Origin: Rhizobium sp. CF080
Lineage (GTDB): Bacteria > Pseudomonadota > Alphaproteobacteria > Rhizobiales > Rhizobiaceae
Reading direction: 5' to 3'
DNA length: 64,000 nt
NCBI RefSeq assembly: GCF_000282095.2
Contig: NZ_AKKC02000004.1
Span: 248,001 to 312,000, forward strand
Part shown: positions 17,014-31,607 of the stretch, one piece after another
Numbering within the stretch: position 1 is the first letter of the stretch
Layout: each line of letters opens with the position of its first letter
Notes under the pieces: model-generated
The model's input: the letters and a program-made list of their open reading frames with translations, nothing else
Told to the model about the DNA's origin: nothing
Databases searched by the model: none
Program-made: the position numbers and the translations under genes

Positions 17014-18305
17014 AGATCGCCATTGTTGGATGCGGCTCGCGGCATCAGATGTTCCGCGATTCCGTTATTGAAGATTATGCTGACAGACATGAGATCGTTG
17101 CTCTCTGCGATAGCAACGCGCATCGCCTCGGCGAAGCGGCGCAGGCCGCCTCAAAACCCGGGACCAACGGCGTCGCGACCTACCTGGCCGCCGATTTCGA
17201 CCGCCTGATCGCGGAACAGAGGCCGGATACGGTCGTCGTCGCGACGCCGGATTTCCTGCACGCCGATTACATCGTCCGTGCCTTCGAGGCTGGCTGCGAC
17301 GTCATTTGCGAAAAGCCGCTGACGATCGATCTCAGCCGCCTCAAGCAGATCGTCGATGCCCAGGCGCGCACGGGGCGAAAGGTCACGGTGACGTTCAACT
17401 ACCGCTATTCGCCGGCACGCACCCAGATCAAGGAGCTGATTTCCTCGGGAGCGATCGGCACGGTGACGGCGGTCGATTTCCGCTGGCACCTCGATCGGGT
17501 CCACGGCGCTGATTATTTCCGCCGTTGGCACCGCCAGAAAGAGAATTCCGGCGGGCTGCTGGTCCACAAATCGACCCATCACTTCGATCTTCTCAATTGG
17601 TGGCTGGGGACCGTGCCGACAGACGTCCTGGCCTCCGGCCGCCGCGTCTTTTATCGCCCGGAAATGGCGGTAGAACTTGGCCTCGCGGGTCGTGGGCCAC
17701 GCTGCGCCGACTGTCCCGTGGCCCACAAGTGCGATTTCCGCCTTGACCTCGCAGCCGAGGGGAACCTGCGCAAGCTCTATGTGGAGGCCGAGCACGAAGA
17801 CGGCTATTTCCGCGATCTTTGCGTATTCGACGAAGAAATCGGCATCGAGGATACGATGCAGGCGCATATCCGCTACGCCTCGGGCGTCACGGCCAACTAC
17901 ACCCTGACTGCCTATTCCCCCTGGGAGGGGTTGGAGATCAAGTTTCAGGGTACCAAAGGCGACATCACCCATAGACATGTCGAGGTCCACGGGGTTTTCG
18001 GCGGCCAACGGGTCCATGCGGACGAAGATGCGATCACGACGGAACTCCACCTGGCCGGCGAGCCTCCACGGCAGCTCGCCGTTCCGAAGGCAACAGGGGA
18101 TCACGGCGGCGCCGATCCGGTCATGCTGGGCTATATCTTCGATCCGGAAAACATGCAGCCTGACCGCTATGGCCGCGCTTCCGATCATGTTGCCGGCGCC
18201 TGGTCCATCCTCACCGGCATCGCCGCCAATGCTTCCATAGAAACGGGCTCATTGGTCAATATCCAATCCATGCTCCGCGCTCGCGGCATCCACCTGAACA
18301 GGTAG
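17010..18305 (+). CDS. Gfo/Idh/MocA-family oxidoreductase with a cysteine cluster
   Basis: A 431-residue NAD(P)-dependent dehydrogenase with an N-terminal Rossmann fold (IAIVGCGSRHQMF), the family EKP motif (DVICEKPLTIDLSRL) near residue 105 and the second-domain HKSTHHFDLLNWWLG segment with a catalytic-type histidine. Unusually, it carries C-x2-C-x5-C at about residues 231-240 (CADCPVAHKC), a possible metal or structural site that its two neighbours lack. Start is GTG in a GTGA overlap with the ATPase stop. First of three tandem family members, probably oxidising or epimerising the imported sugar. Confidence 0.9.
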   Translation: MKIAIVGCGSRHQMFRDSVIEDYADRHEIVALCDSNAHRLGEAAQAASKPGTNGVATYLAADFDRLIAEQRPDTVVVATPDFLHADYIVRAFEAGCDVICEKPLTIDLSRLKQIVDAQARTGRKVTVTFNYRYSPARTQIKELISSGAIGTVTAVDFRWHLDRVHGADYFRRWHRQKENSGGLLVHKSTHHFDLLNWWLGTVPTDVLASGRRVFYRPEMAVELGLAGRGPRCADCPVAHKCDFRLDLAAEGNLRKLYVEAEHEDGYFRDLCVFDEEIGIEDTMQAHIRYASGVTANYTLTAYSPWEGLEIKFQGTKGDITHRHVEVHGVFGGQRVHADEDAITTELHLAGEPPRQLAVPKATGDHGGADPVMLGYIFDPENMQPDRYGRASDHVAGAWSILTGIAANASIETGSLVNIQSMLRARGIHLNR

Positions 18306-18310
18306 CTCTC

Positions 18311-19333
18311 ATGGCTTTTAATCTTCGCATCGGCGTCATCGGCATAGACCATGGGCACATCTACGGCATGATCAACGGCATGCTGGATGCTGGCGCCACG
18401 CTCGTTGCATGGACAACGGGCGAGGAGACCCCGGAGCCTGTCCGCAAGACATTCCAGGAAACCTATCCGGATCTGCCGGCCCGCTCGATGCAGGCCATCC
18501 TCGACGACGAAAGCATTTCCCTTGTCCTTTTGTCCGGGATCAACAGCGAGCGCGCCCACATCGCGGTCGCGGCGATGTCGCACGGCAAGGACGTCCTGGT
18601 CGACAAACCCGGCTGCACCAACCTGGAACAGCTGGCAGATATCCAACGCACCGTTGGCGAGACAGGGCGACGTTGGGTCGTGTCCTTTTCCGAACGCGTC
18701 TCCGTCGAAAGCGCCACCCTGGCGGATCGGCTGATTGCCGAGGGTCGGATCGGCAAGGTGGTCCAGACGTTAGGTCTCGGGCCGCATCGCATGAATGCTC
18801 ATCTCAGACCGGCATGGTTCTGGGACCGAGCCCGCTGCGGTGGGATTCTCGCCGATATCTGCGCGCACCAGTTCGACCAGTTCCTGCATTTTACCGGATC
18901 GACCGACGCACGCGTGGTTTCCGCCCACGTGGCCAACGTAGCAAACCCGGATCGGCCTTCATTTCAAGATTTCGGCGAGGTGCTGCTGGACGGCAATGGC
19001 GGTCGCGGTTATGCCCGGGTGGATTGGCTAACGCCGGACGGTCTTCCCGTCTGGGGCGACGGCAGGATCACCGTTCTGGGAACGGAAGGTTATATAGAGC
19101 TGCGCAAATATATCGATATCGCTGGTCGCGACGGCCAGGACCACGTCTTCCTGGCCGACAAGTCGGGCGTGCAGCGGTTCGAGGCGAAAGGTGCCGGAAA
19201 GCCCTTCTTCGCCCGCCTGGTTGCCGACGTGGAAAGGCGGAGCGAGACGGCCATGGCCCAGTCCCATGCGTTCCTTGCCACCCGGTTGGGACTGCAGGCG
19301 CAACTCATCGCGGAAGAGAAAGCACCCCGATGA
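18311..19333 (+). CDS. Gfo/Idh/MocA-family oxidoreductase
   Basis: A 340-residue dehydrogenase with the nucleotide-binding start RIGVIGIDHGHIYGM. The family EKP motif is present as DKP (VLVDKPGCTNLEQL, near residue 100). The second domain contains GGILADICAHQFDQFLHF with the conserved D-x2-x-H arrangement. The Rossmann glycine motif is unusual (GIDHGHI in place of GxGxxG), as in some sugar-oxidoreductase subfamilies. It lies 5 bases after the previous gene, overlaps the next by 4 and belongs to the same operon. Confidence 0.88.
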   Translation: MAFNLRIGVIGIDHGHIYGMINGMLDAGATLVAWTTGEETPEPVRKTFQETYPDLPARSMQAILDDESISLVLLSGINSERAHIAVAAMSHGKDVLVDKPGCTNLEQLADIQRTVGETGRRWVVSFSERVSVESATLADRLIAEGRIGKVVQTLGLGPHRMNAHLRPAWFWDRARCGGILADICAHQFDQFLHFTGSTDARVVSAHVANVANPDRPSFQDFGEVLLDGNGGRGYARVDWLTPDGLPVWGDGRITVLGTEGYIELRKYIDIAGRDGQDHVFLADKSGVQRFEAKGAGKPFFARLVADVERRSETAMAQSHAFLATRLGLQAQLIAEEKAPR

Positions 19334-20400
19334 CGGAGCGCATCCGTGTCGCCGTCATCGGCGCGGGTATAGGCAAGGCTCATATCGCCGCCTATGCGGA
19401 ACTAGCCGATCTGTTCGATGTCCGTTACGTCTGCGACCTCAACCTCCCTCGCGCCGAGGAGGCGGCGCAGCAGGCTCCAGGCAGTCGAGCTGTTCCCGAC
19501 ATCAACGAGGTCTTCGCCGACCCCCTCGTGGATCTGGTTGACATCTGCCTGCCGCCTCAACTGCATGCGCCGATGACGCTTGCCGCACTGGAAGCAGGAA
19601 AACACGTCATCTGCGAGAAGCCTCTTGCCGGTTCAATTGCCGAGGTGCACCGGATCGCCGACAGCTCCGCACGAACGGGGCGGCAGGTCTTTCCCGTATT
19701 CCAGTATCGCTATGGCACCGGCTACCGAGCTGCGCATGAATTGAAGGTCCGCGGGCTTCTGGGCAGGCCTTACGTGGTGGCGCTGGAGACCCATTGGCAA
19801 CGCGGATCTGCGTATTACGCCGAGCGCTGGCGGGGCACCTGGAAAGGCGAACTTGGCGGCGTGCTCCTCAGCCATGCGTGTCACATCCACAATCTGACGA
19901 CTCATCTTGTCGGAGATGTCGTGGAGGTTGCCGCCTTCCTCGACACACGCGTCAATCCCATTGAGACCGAAGACTGCGCGTCGCTTTCGATGCGCACCGC
20001 AAGGGGCGCGTTGGTCACGTCCTCAGTCACCTTGGGTGCGGCTGGAAACAGCTCGCGGCTGAGGATGTGTTTCGAGCATGTCACCGTCACGTCGGGCACG
20101 GAACCCTACCAGATAGGGGCGGGACCGTGGACATTCGAAGCCACCGACCCCTCGCGGCAGGCGGAGATCGAAACCGCAATACAAGAGATACCCGACGTTC
20201 TTCCGCGATTTCCGGGATTATTCGCGGATGTCCATGCGCGGCTCACCGGCAAACCGGACCTTTATCTGCCGTCGCTTCAGGAAAGCTATCACTCGATCGA
20301 GCTCGTGACGGCAATCTATGCATCCGCCAGAGAAAGCCAGGTCGTAAGCCTGCCGCTTTCTGCAGATCACCCCTTGGCCACCGGCTGGCTGCCGGGCTGA
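19330..20400 (+). CDS. Gfo/Idh/MocA-family oxidoreductase
   Basis: A 356-residue dehydrogenase with a standard Rossmann motif (VAVIGAGIGKAHIAAYAE), the EKP motif (HVICEKPLAGSIAEV) near residue 97 and a GGVLLSHACHIHNLTTHLVG segment in the substrate domain. The start at 19330 is set by an ATGA overlap with the previous stop; the open frame further upstream is antisense-like low-complexity. Third and last dehydrogenase, ending the operon that begins with GH105; the next gene is convergent. Confidence 0.9.
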   Translation: MTERIRVAVIGAGIGKAHIAAYAELADLFDVRYVCDLNLPRAEEAAQQAPGSRAVPDINEVFADPLVDLVDICLPPQLHAPMTLAALEAGKHVICEKPLAGSIAEVHRIADSSARTGRQVFPVFQYRYGTGYRAAHELKVRGLLGRPYVVALETHWQRGSAYYAERWRGTWKGELGGVLLSHACHIHNLTTHLVGDVVEVAAFLDTRVNPIETEDCASLSMRTARGALVTSSVTLGAAGNSSRLRMCFEHVTVTSGTEPYQIGAGPWTFEATDPSRQAEIETAIQEIPDVLPRFPGLFADVHARLTGKPDLYLPSLQESYHSIELVTAIYASARESQVVSLPLSADHPLATGWLPG

Positions 20401-20441
20401 TCGATGACGCGTTGATCATCGTGCAATTATCGACAGCAGGC

Positions 20442-22124
20442 TCAGGCGGCTGAGGCTCGCTCAGCGACCGCGCGATGGACTGCTGTCTGAAGTTGTTCCT
20501 GAGTGAAGGGTTTTGTCATCCGCAGGAGATTTGAAAGCCCGTGATCTTCCGGTAGTTCAGCATATCCCGAAGCGAGGATCACCGGCAGGCTCGGATAAGC
20601 CGAGATGATCAAGCGTGCCAGCTCCGCGCCCGTCATGCCCGGCATGGCGTGGTCCGTGATTATCAGGTCGAACCTCTGGTCAGAGCCAAGGATCTCAAGG
20701 GCGACGGCCGCCGAGGGCGCCTCCGTGGTGACATGGCCAAGATCCTCCAGCATCGCCGACGTTCCCATGCTGACGAGCGGATCGTCATCCACCACAAGCA
20801 CCGTCAATGCATGCGGGAAATTGGGAGCGGGCTCCTGCGATATGGCCTCCGGTGCTGGCGGCGCCGCCACGATGTTTTCGGCGATCGGCAACCAGAGGGC
20901 CACCGTCGTTCCCTCTCCCTTGGTGCTCGACAGGTCTAGGATACCGCCTGATTGCGCCGCGAGACCATGCACCATCGAAAGTCCAAGACCGGTCCCCTTT
21001 CCAGGCCCTTTCGTCGTAAAAAACGGCTCAGTCGCACGGGTCACCGTGGCTTCGTCCATACCTTCTCCGGTGTCCGAGACTGAAATCCGCACATAGCGTC
21101 CGGCGGTCAGGCTGCCGGGCCGCGAGACGTCTTTCTCCTCTGCGGACACCATGATCGTGCCGCCCCCGGTCATGGCGTCTCGCGCGTTGACGAACAGATT
21201 GAGGAGGGCAAGTTCGAGCTGATTGCTATCGACCAACAATTGCGGGAGCCGTGGCGGAATGTCTTTTCTGATATCCACCCCGGGTCCCAGCGCCTTGCTG
21301 AGGAGGTCCTGAATGTTCTCGAAGAGCTCGGCAAAATCGACCGCCTGCGGCTTCAGTTCCTGGCGGCGCGCGAACGCGAGCAGTCGCTGGGTCAAAGCTG
21401 CGCCCCGCTCGGCCGCTTGAATCGCATTGGCGACCAGGCGCTCGCTCTTCTCATCGACAGGAAGCCGCTTCTTCAGGAGGTTCAAACTGCCCAGGACCGC
21501 CATCAGCAGGTTGTTGAAGTCGTGGGCGACCCCACCGGTCAACTGGCCGATCGTATCGAGTTTTTGCGCCTCGAAGAGTTGAGCGAGCGCTTCTTCACGC
21601 TCGCGCGTCTTCTGGTCGATCCGTTCTTCGAGTTCTTCATTAAGTTGACGCAGCTGGTTCGAAGACGCTTCAAGCTCGGCGGTGCGCTCCCGGACCCTAT
21701 CCTCGAGCTCGGCATTCAACCGCTCGAGCTCCCTTGTCTTCCGGTACAGGTCCGCGAACACCCGTACCTTGGCACGCAGAACTTCCGGAACGATGGGAAC
21801 GGAGACGTAATCAACGGCTCCCGCCGCATAACCGCGCAAGCGGTCCGGTTCCGCCATCATCACGGCCGATACGAAAATGATCGCCGTATGCTGGTACCGG
21901 GGATGCTCGCGGATCATGCTGACGAGCTCGAACCCGTCCTGCTCCGGCATACAGACATCCACGAGAATGACGGCGATATCGTTGCGCAGGAGATGCTCCA
22001 ACGCCTCTCTGCCGGACTGGGCCTTTATAAGATTTTCGCCCAGCTCCTGAAGTACAACCTCATAGCTAAGGAGTTTTGCCGGCTGATCATCCACGAGGAG
22101 GATATTGACAGGGTTCATAGCCAT
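20442..22124 (-). CDS. Hybrid sensor kinase with REC-HisKA-HATPase-REC layout
   Basis: A 560-residue soluble protein. An N-terminal receiver (phospho-acceptor D56 in VILVDVCMP) is followed by a coiled coil (residues about 125-185), a histidine kinase core (H201 in GGVAHDFNNLL; ATP-lid motifs DTGEGMD and GKGTGLGLSM) and a C-terminal receiver (acceptor Asp in LIITDHAMPGM). There is no membrane segment, so input comes through the N-terminal receiver, probably from the giant kinase 4 bases upstream. The start at 22124 (MAMNPV) has AGGGAT nearby; 22118 is an alternative. Confidence 0.93.
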   Translation of the reverse strand: MAMNPVNILLVDDQPAKLLSYEVVLQELGENLIKAQSGREALEHLLRNDIAVILVDVCMPEQDGFELVSMIREHPRYQHTAIIFVSAVMMAEPDRLRGYAAGAVDYVSVPIVPEVLRAKVRVFADLYRKTRELERLNAELEDRVRERTAELEASSNQLRQLNEELEERIDQKTREREEALAQLFEAQKLDTIGQLTGGVAHDFNNLLMAVLGSLNLLKKRLPVDEKSERLVANAIQAAERGAALTQRLLAFARRQELKPQAVDFAELFENIQDLLSKALGPGVDIRKDIPPRLPQLLVDSNQLELALLNLFVNARDAMTGGGTIMVSAEEKDVSRPGSLTAGRYVRISVSDTGEGMDEATVTRATEPFFTTKGPGKGTGLGLSMVHGLAAQSGGILDLSSTKGEGTTVALWLPIAENIVAAPPAPEAISQEPAPNFPHALTVLVVDDDPLVSMGTSAMLEDLGHVTTEAPSAAVALEILGSDQRFDLIITDHAMPGMTGAELARLIISAYPSLPVILASGYAELPEDHGLSNLLRMTKPFTQEQLQTAVHRAVAERASAA

Positions 22125-22128
22125 ATCC

Positions 22129-28428
<6,300 letters not shown>

Positions 28429-28996
28429 CGACACCCCCTGCCTCAAAGTGCCATATAATCTAGTGCAAGATTCCAAAAAGACTACAGGCCTGGCGTACTC
28501 TGCTTCCCGCCTCAGGCGAGCCGGTTCCGCTCGAAAAAGGGCGGCACCTAAAACACGTCAGAGTTCAAAAAAGACTGCGAATTCATTGATGTGGCGCGAG
28601 CAGGCCGACGAGCTGCAAAGCACCACCCGGACCACACCTACGTCTGGATGAACGCCCGCCGGATGCACAACCGACAGCAATGTGTTCCGCCGCCGTTGTG
28701 GGAGAGAAGGGTACCGAACTTGAATTGCCGCGCAGGGAAACCTTCTCGTCTATATGGAGATGGGAAACTCTTAACTTCGGTGCAACCGGACTGTTTCCCC
28801 GGCAGCTGAAAGAAGCGTCCGGGGGCTATCAGCGCAGCGTCGATCGACCCTGGCTGTGACACGGCGGATGGAACAAAAAGAGGAGCCACCCGCCTAAACC
28901 GCACTTATATCGCTCAAGTGCAGCCAACATCTGTTGCATGGCGGCAGGTTGCTGGATAAGAGTGTCATCTTGAGACTATTCAATCCGAGGAATAAA
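28429..28996. other. Intergenic region between the giant kinase and csp
   Basis: 568 bases with divergent promoters implied: the kinase reads left, the cold-shock gene right. Short frames on both strands lack ribosome sites and recognisable motifs. The last 150 or so bases probably form the long 5' leader usual for cold-shock genes, but no cold-box could be assigned by eye. Confidence 0.5.
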
Positions 28997-29200
28997 ATGG
29001 CCACTGGTACCGTCAAGTTTTTCAATCAGGACAAGGGCTTCGGCTTTATCACCCCCGAAAACGGCGGAGCTGATGTGTTCGTTCACGTTTCGGCGCTGCA
29101 AGGCGCAGGCTCGCTCCAGGACGGACAAAAGGTCTCGTATGAGCTCGGCCAGGATCGCAAGACCGGAAAATCAAAAGCGGAAAACGTCCGCGCGATTTGA
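28997..29200 (+). CDS. cspA: Cold-shock domain protein (CspA family)
   Basis: A 67-residue single cold-shock domain: [17 protein letters not shown] contains RNP1 (KGFGFI) and DVFVHVSAL contains RNP2 (VFVHVS). It binds single-stranded RNA/DNA as a chaperone. The ATG at 28997 has GAGG eight bases upstream; the longer frame from 28934 adds residues unlike any Csp. Length is normal for rhizobial CspA paralogues. It stands alone between long non-coding stretches. The precise paralogue cannot be told. Confidence 0.95.
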   Translation: MATGTVKFFNQDKGFGFITPENGGADVFVHVSALQGAGSLQDGQKVSYELGQDRKTGKSKAENVRAI

Positions 29201-29208
29201 AGCTTGCA

Positions 29209-29261
29209 TTCGCCGAAGCCGCTTGTTTTATCTAGGCTTGCCCCGTGCGCGGTTCGGCGAA
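29209..29261 (+). repeat. Inverted repeat just after csp
   Basis: TTCGCCGAA plus CCGC (29209-29222, one bulged G) pairs with GCGG plus TTCGGCGAA (29249-29261) across a 26-base loop. It starts 9 bases after the csp stop codon and may protect or terminate the csp mRNA; there is no T-run. Confidence 0.45.
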
Positions 29262-29332
29262 AGAATTTGGCGAATAGCGGGCGGCGTCTAGCGACGTTGC
29301 CCTGCTAACCTCGCCTCTCTATCTACCGCCAC

Positions 29333-29346
29333 CCTCCATGAGGAGG
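29333..29346 (+). terminator. Weak terminator-like hairpin CCTCC-ATGA-GGAGG
   Basis: A 5-base stem with a 4-base loop followed by CTTTTG. The best terminator candidate for csp transcripts on the plus strand, but short. Confidence 0.35.
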
Positions 29347-29395
29347 CTTTTGCTTGCCCGCGTAACGACCCGTTACATCGGCCGCAGCGGTAGAC

Positions 29396-29416
29396 GATCG
29401 GCCTTTCGAGCCGATC
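29396..29416 (+). terminator. Hairpin GATCGGC/GCCGATC followed by TTT
   Basis: A perfect 7-base stem with a 7-base loop, followed by TTTAAG. It could act as a second, weak terminator or as part of a structured RNA with the neighbouring hairpins at 29453-29473 (CCGCGCC/GGCGCGG) and 29523-29538 (GGATAGG/CCTATCC). Confidence 0.4.
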
Positions 29417-29750
29417 TTTAAGACATTCAAGGCTTCTATCGCTCGGCCTTGCCCGCGCCTCATGTCGGCGCGGATATTACGCTGAGAAGAAAGAGACGCG
29501 GGAGCAGACGACAGTGCTCCACGGATAGGTGCCTATCCAGGCATCACGCTTGGTTTTGCGCTCTTCGCCCGTAAAGGGATCTGACCTCCGAGGACCTCGA
29601 TCTCACCCGCGCCGCGCCGGAGGTTTCTTGACTGTCGTTCTTGCCGCCCCGTGAGCCGCACCTTCCCAAGTCACCTTCCTTTGTACACCGCTGGCCTGTC
29701 CGTCGCACACAGGAGACATGCCAAATTTGTTAAATGCCTGCGTTACATGA

Positions 29751-29757
29751 TTGACAA
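29751..29757. promoter_or_regulatory. TTGACAA element upstream of the acid-sugar kinase gene
   Basis: Centre of the dyad ATTGACAAT, 51 bases before the kinase start. The same 7-mer occurs upstream of the two other operons of this island (34921 and 35043). It may be a FadR/GntR site or simply a -35 hexamer. Confidence 0.3.
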
Positions 29758-29807
29758 TATGTGCTAATTTCTGCTGAAAAAGATAACAACAGATTGTGTG
29801 GCCCCCT

Positions 29808-30836
29808 ATGCTGGTTATTCTCGCCGACGACCTCACCGGCGCGCTTGATTGCGCGGCGCCGTTCGCCGGCCGGGGTTTGCATACTGAAATCGCATTAGGC
29901 CCTGAATCGATCGGATTGGCCTTGCAAGCCACGCCAGCGGTCCTTTCAGTCAACCTCGGATCTCGAGAAGTTGAGGCGGAGGCTGCGCGACAGGCGGTTG
30001 CGGCGGCCTTGTCGTCTCTACCACCCGACATCGTTCTGTTTAAGAAGATCGATTCCCGCCTCAAGGGTAACATCGCCGCCGAACTCGATGCCACGCCCTT
30101 TCGCTTGGCGCTCGTCGCTCCCGCGATACCTGATTTCGGCAGAAATGTCCGAACGGGGCATGTCGAAGGTTTCGGACTAGACAAGCCGCTGAATGTCGCC
30201 GATGCGCTTGGTGTCCATGCGCAGCACGCCATCATTCCCGATACCCTTTCGCAAGCAGACATGTTTGACGCTCTGGAGATTGGCCGCGAGGCCGGCGCTG
30301 ATCTTCTTGTCGGCGCCAGGGGCCTCGCCGAAGCGCTGGCATGTCACATGACCGGCCGCCAGAACGCCGAACCGGCCTTCCCCAAACCCGGCCCTGCTCT
30401 TTTTGTCATTGGATCGAGAGATCCGATCACGCTGGCACAAATCGAAGAACTGCTACGCTCGTTGGCACCGGACTATATTGCGGCGCCCAACGGGCGCCCG
30501 GAACGCGTCGTGCCACCGCAGCATTCCGTGACGCTGGTTCAGGCAACGCCGGGTGAAAAAGACGATCCACCGCTTCTGGTATCGGACAGGCTGGCGGCCA
30601 GCATAGTCCCGGAGATGACCGCGCCAGCCGCCACTCTGCTTCTGTCCGGCGGCACGACCGCGCACGCTGTCCTGAAGGCAATGAACGTTTCGAGATTCCA
30701 GCTTCTCGGCGAATGTCTGCCGGGCCTTGGCTTGGCTTATATCGACGGCCAATGCATCATCGCCAAATCCGGCGGATTCGGCACGCAGGGCACATTATCT
30801 GAGATCGCAAGAGCAGCCATGGGCGAGAAGGGTTGA
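29808..30836 (+). CDS. Four-carbon acid sugar kinase family protein (DUF1537; DtnK/OtnK-like)
   Basis: A 342-residue kinase. Members phosphorylate D-threonate, D-erythronate or 3-oxo-tetronates at C4. The N-terminal ADDLTGALDCA motif, the FKKIDSRLKGN motif and the C-terminal ATP-site LLLSGGTTAHAV are clear. It is shorter than most family members (about 400-430 residues), mainly in the C-terminal half. The ATG at 29808 is chosen over an upstream GTG because it begins directly with the family motif. The PdxA-like gene nearby makes the DtnK-PdxA2 pathway (threonate to DHAP) the best functional model. Confidence 0.85.
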   Translation: MLVILADDLTGALDCAAPFAGRGLHTEIALGPESIGLALQATPAVLSVNLGSREVEAEAARQAVAAALSSLPPDIVLFKKIDSRLKGNIAAELDATPFRLALVAPAIPDFGRNVRTGHVEGFGLDKPLNVADALGVHAQHAIIPDTLSQADMFDALEIGREAGADLLVGARGLAEALACHMTGRQNAEPAFPKPGPALFVIGSRDPITLAQIEELLRSLAPDYIAAPNGRPERVVPPQHSVTLVQATPGEKDDPPLLVSDRLAASIVPEMTAPAATLLLSGGTTAHAVLKAMNVSRFQLLGECLPGLGLAYIDGQCIIAKSGGFGTQGTLSEIARAAMGEKG

Positions 30837-30839
30837 ACG

Positions 30840-31544
30840 ATGGGGCTGGAGAGCGGTACTGCCCGCAAGGGCCTTCCCGATATCGTCTTCGAGCGGATGT
30901 TGCGAGCGATCAAGTCGGGAGCGTACAAACCGGATGAGCGGTTGCCGACCGAACATGATCTTGCGACCGAATTCGAAGTGTCGCGGCCGGTTATCCGGGA
31001 AGCACTGAGGCGGCTACGCGAACAAGGACTGATCTATTCGAGGCGCGGTGCCGGCAGCTTCGTGCGCGCACTGGGCTTGCGCGAGCCGCTTGGCTTTGGC
31101 CAGTTGGAAAACGTCGCCGATCTCCTCAACTGTTACGAGTTTCGCATGACACTTGAGCCTGCAGCGGCATCGGCAGCGGCTGCGCGTCACGACAAGGAGA
31201 GTCTGGGGGCCATAAAGCGAGCTCTGGAATTGCTGCGCGACGCCACCAACCGTCAGGCCCATCGCGAAGATGCCGACTACCAGTTCCATCTGGCCATCGC
31301 GCGGGCGGCTCAGAACAGCTACTTTTCCACTGCGATGGAAGCCCTCAAGGATCACATTGCCATGGGCATGAAATTCCACGGAGCCTCCGTGAAAAGAGAG
31401 GCGACCGGGCTGGCGAAGGTGTTCGGCGAGCACGAGGCAATCGCCGATGCGATCACGCGCGGAGACCAGGAAGCGGCGCGGCAGTTGATGCTGGACCACT
31501 TGAGGGGTTCACGCGAGCGTCTGTTTCAATCGTCGCACCAATGA
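30840..31544 (+). CDS. FadR-subfamily GntR transcriptional regulator
   Basis: A 234-residue regulator with a GntR winged helix (LPTEHDLATEFEVSRPVIRE, residues about 38-60) and a C-terminal all-helical FCD ligand domain (FRMTLEPAAASAAA, then DYQFHLAIARAA and FGEHEAIADAI, carrying the usual Asp/His metal-site positions). It lies 3 bases after the kinase gene, so the two are cotranscribed, and probably senses an acid-sugar intermediate. FCD proteins of this kind commonly bind sugar acids. Confidence 0.92.
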   Translation: MGLESGTARKGLPDIVFERMLRAIKSGAYKPDERLPTEHDLATEFEVSRPVIREALRRLREQGLIYSRRGAGSFVRALGLREPLGFGQLENVADLLNCYEFRMTLEPAAASAAAARHDKESLGAIKRALELLRDATNRQAHREDADYQFHLAIARAAQNSYFSTAMEALKDHIAMGMKFHGASVKREATGLAKVFGEHEAIADAITRGDQEAARQLMLDHLRGSRERLFQSSHQ

Positions 31545-31574
31545 AACCCGAATGCGTCATCTGGAAATAACGGC

Positions 31575-31598
31575 CATCCGGCAACCTGCCGCCGGACG
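31575..31598. terminator. Bidirectional terminator hairpin between convergent genes
   Basis: CATCCGGC (31575-31582) pairs with GCCGGACG (31591-31598), 8 base pairs including one G-U, with an 8-base loop. It lies centrally in the 63-base gap between the convergent GntR and alcohol dehydrogenase genes. T-runs are weak on both sides. Confidence 0.55.
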
Positions 31599-31607
31599 GT
31601 TATCACT

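Larger units (their letters stand above)
29201..29807. other. Structured intergenic region downstream of csp
   Basis: 607 bases with no supported gene. It contains an inverted repeat (29209-29261) and four further hairpins in about 200 bases (29333-29346, 29396-29416, 29453-29473, 29523-29538), then the promoter region of the acid-sugar kinase gene with a TTGACAA element at 29751. An unannotated small RNA is possible but unproven. Confidence 0.5.

Noticed and set aside
9620..20400. The region as a myo-inositol operon, because of the IolB-like protein and Gfo/Idh/MocA dehydrogenases
   Set aside because: No iolC, iolD, iolE or iolA is present, and GH105 with uronate enzymes argues for unsaturated uronides.
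28591..28904. Short frames on both strands in the gap before csp
   Set aside because: No ribosome site, no homology-like features, and they overlap the probable csp leader.
29603..30262. Minus-strand frame of 219 codons overlapping the DUF1537 kinase start
   Set aside because: Covers the kinase 5' end, lacks motifs and has Ser/Arg-rich antisense composition.
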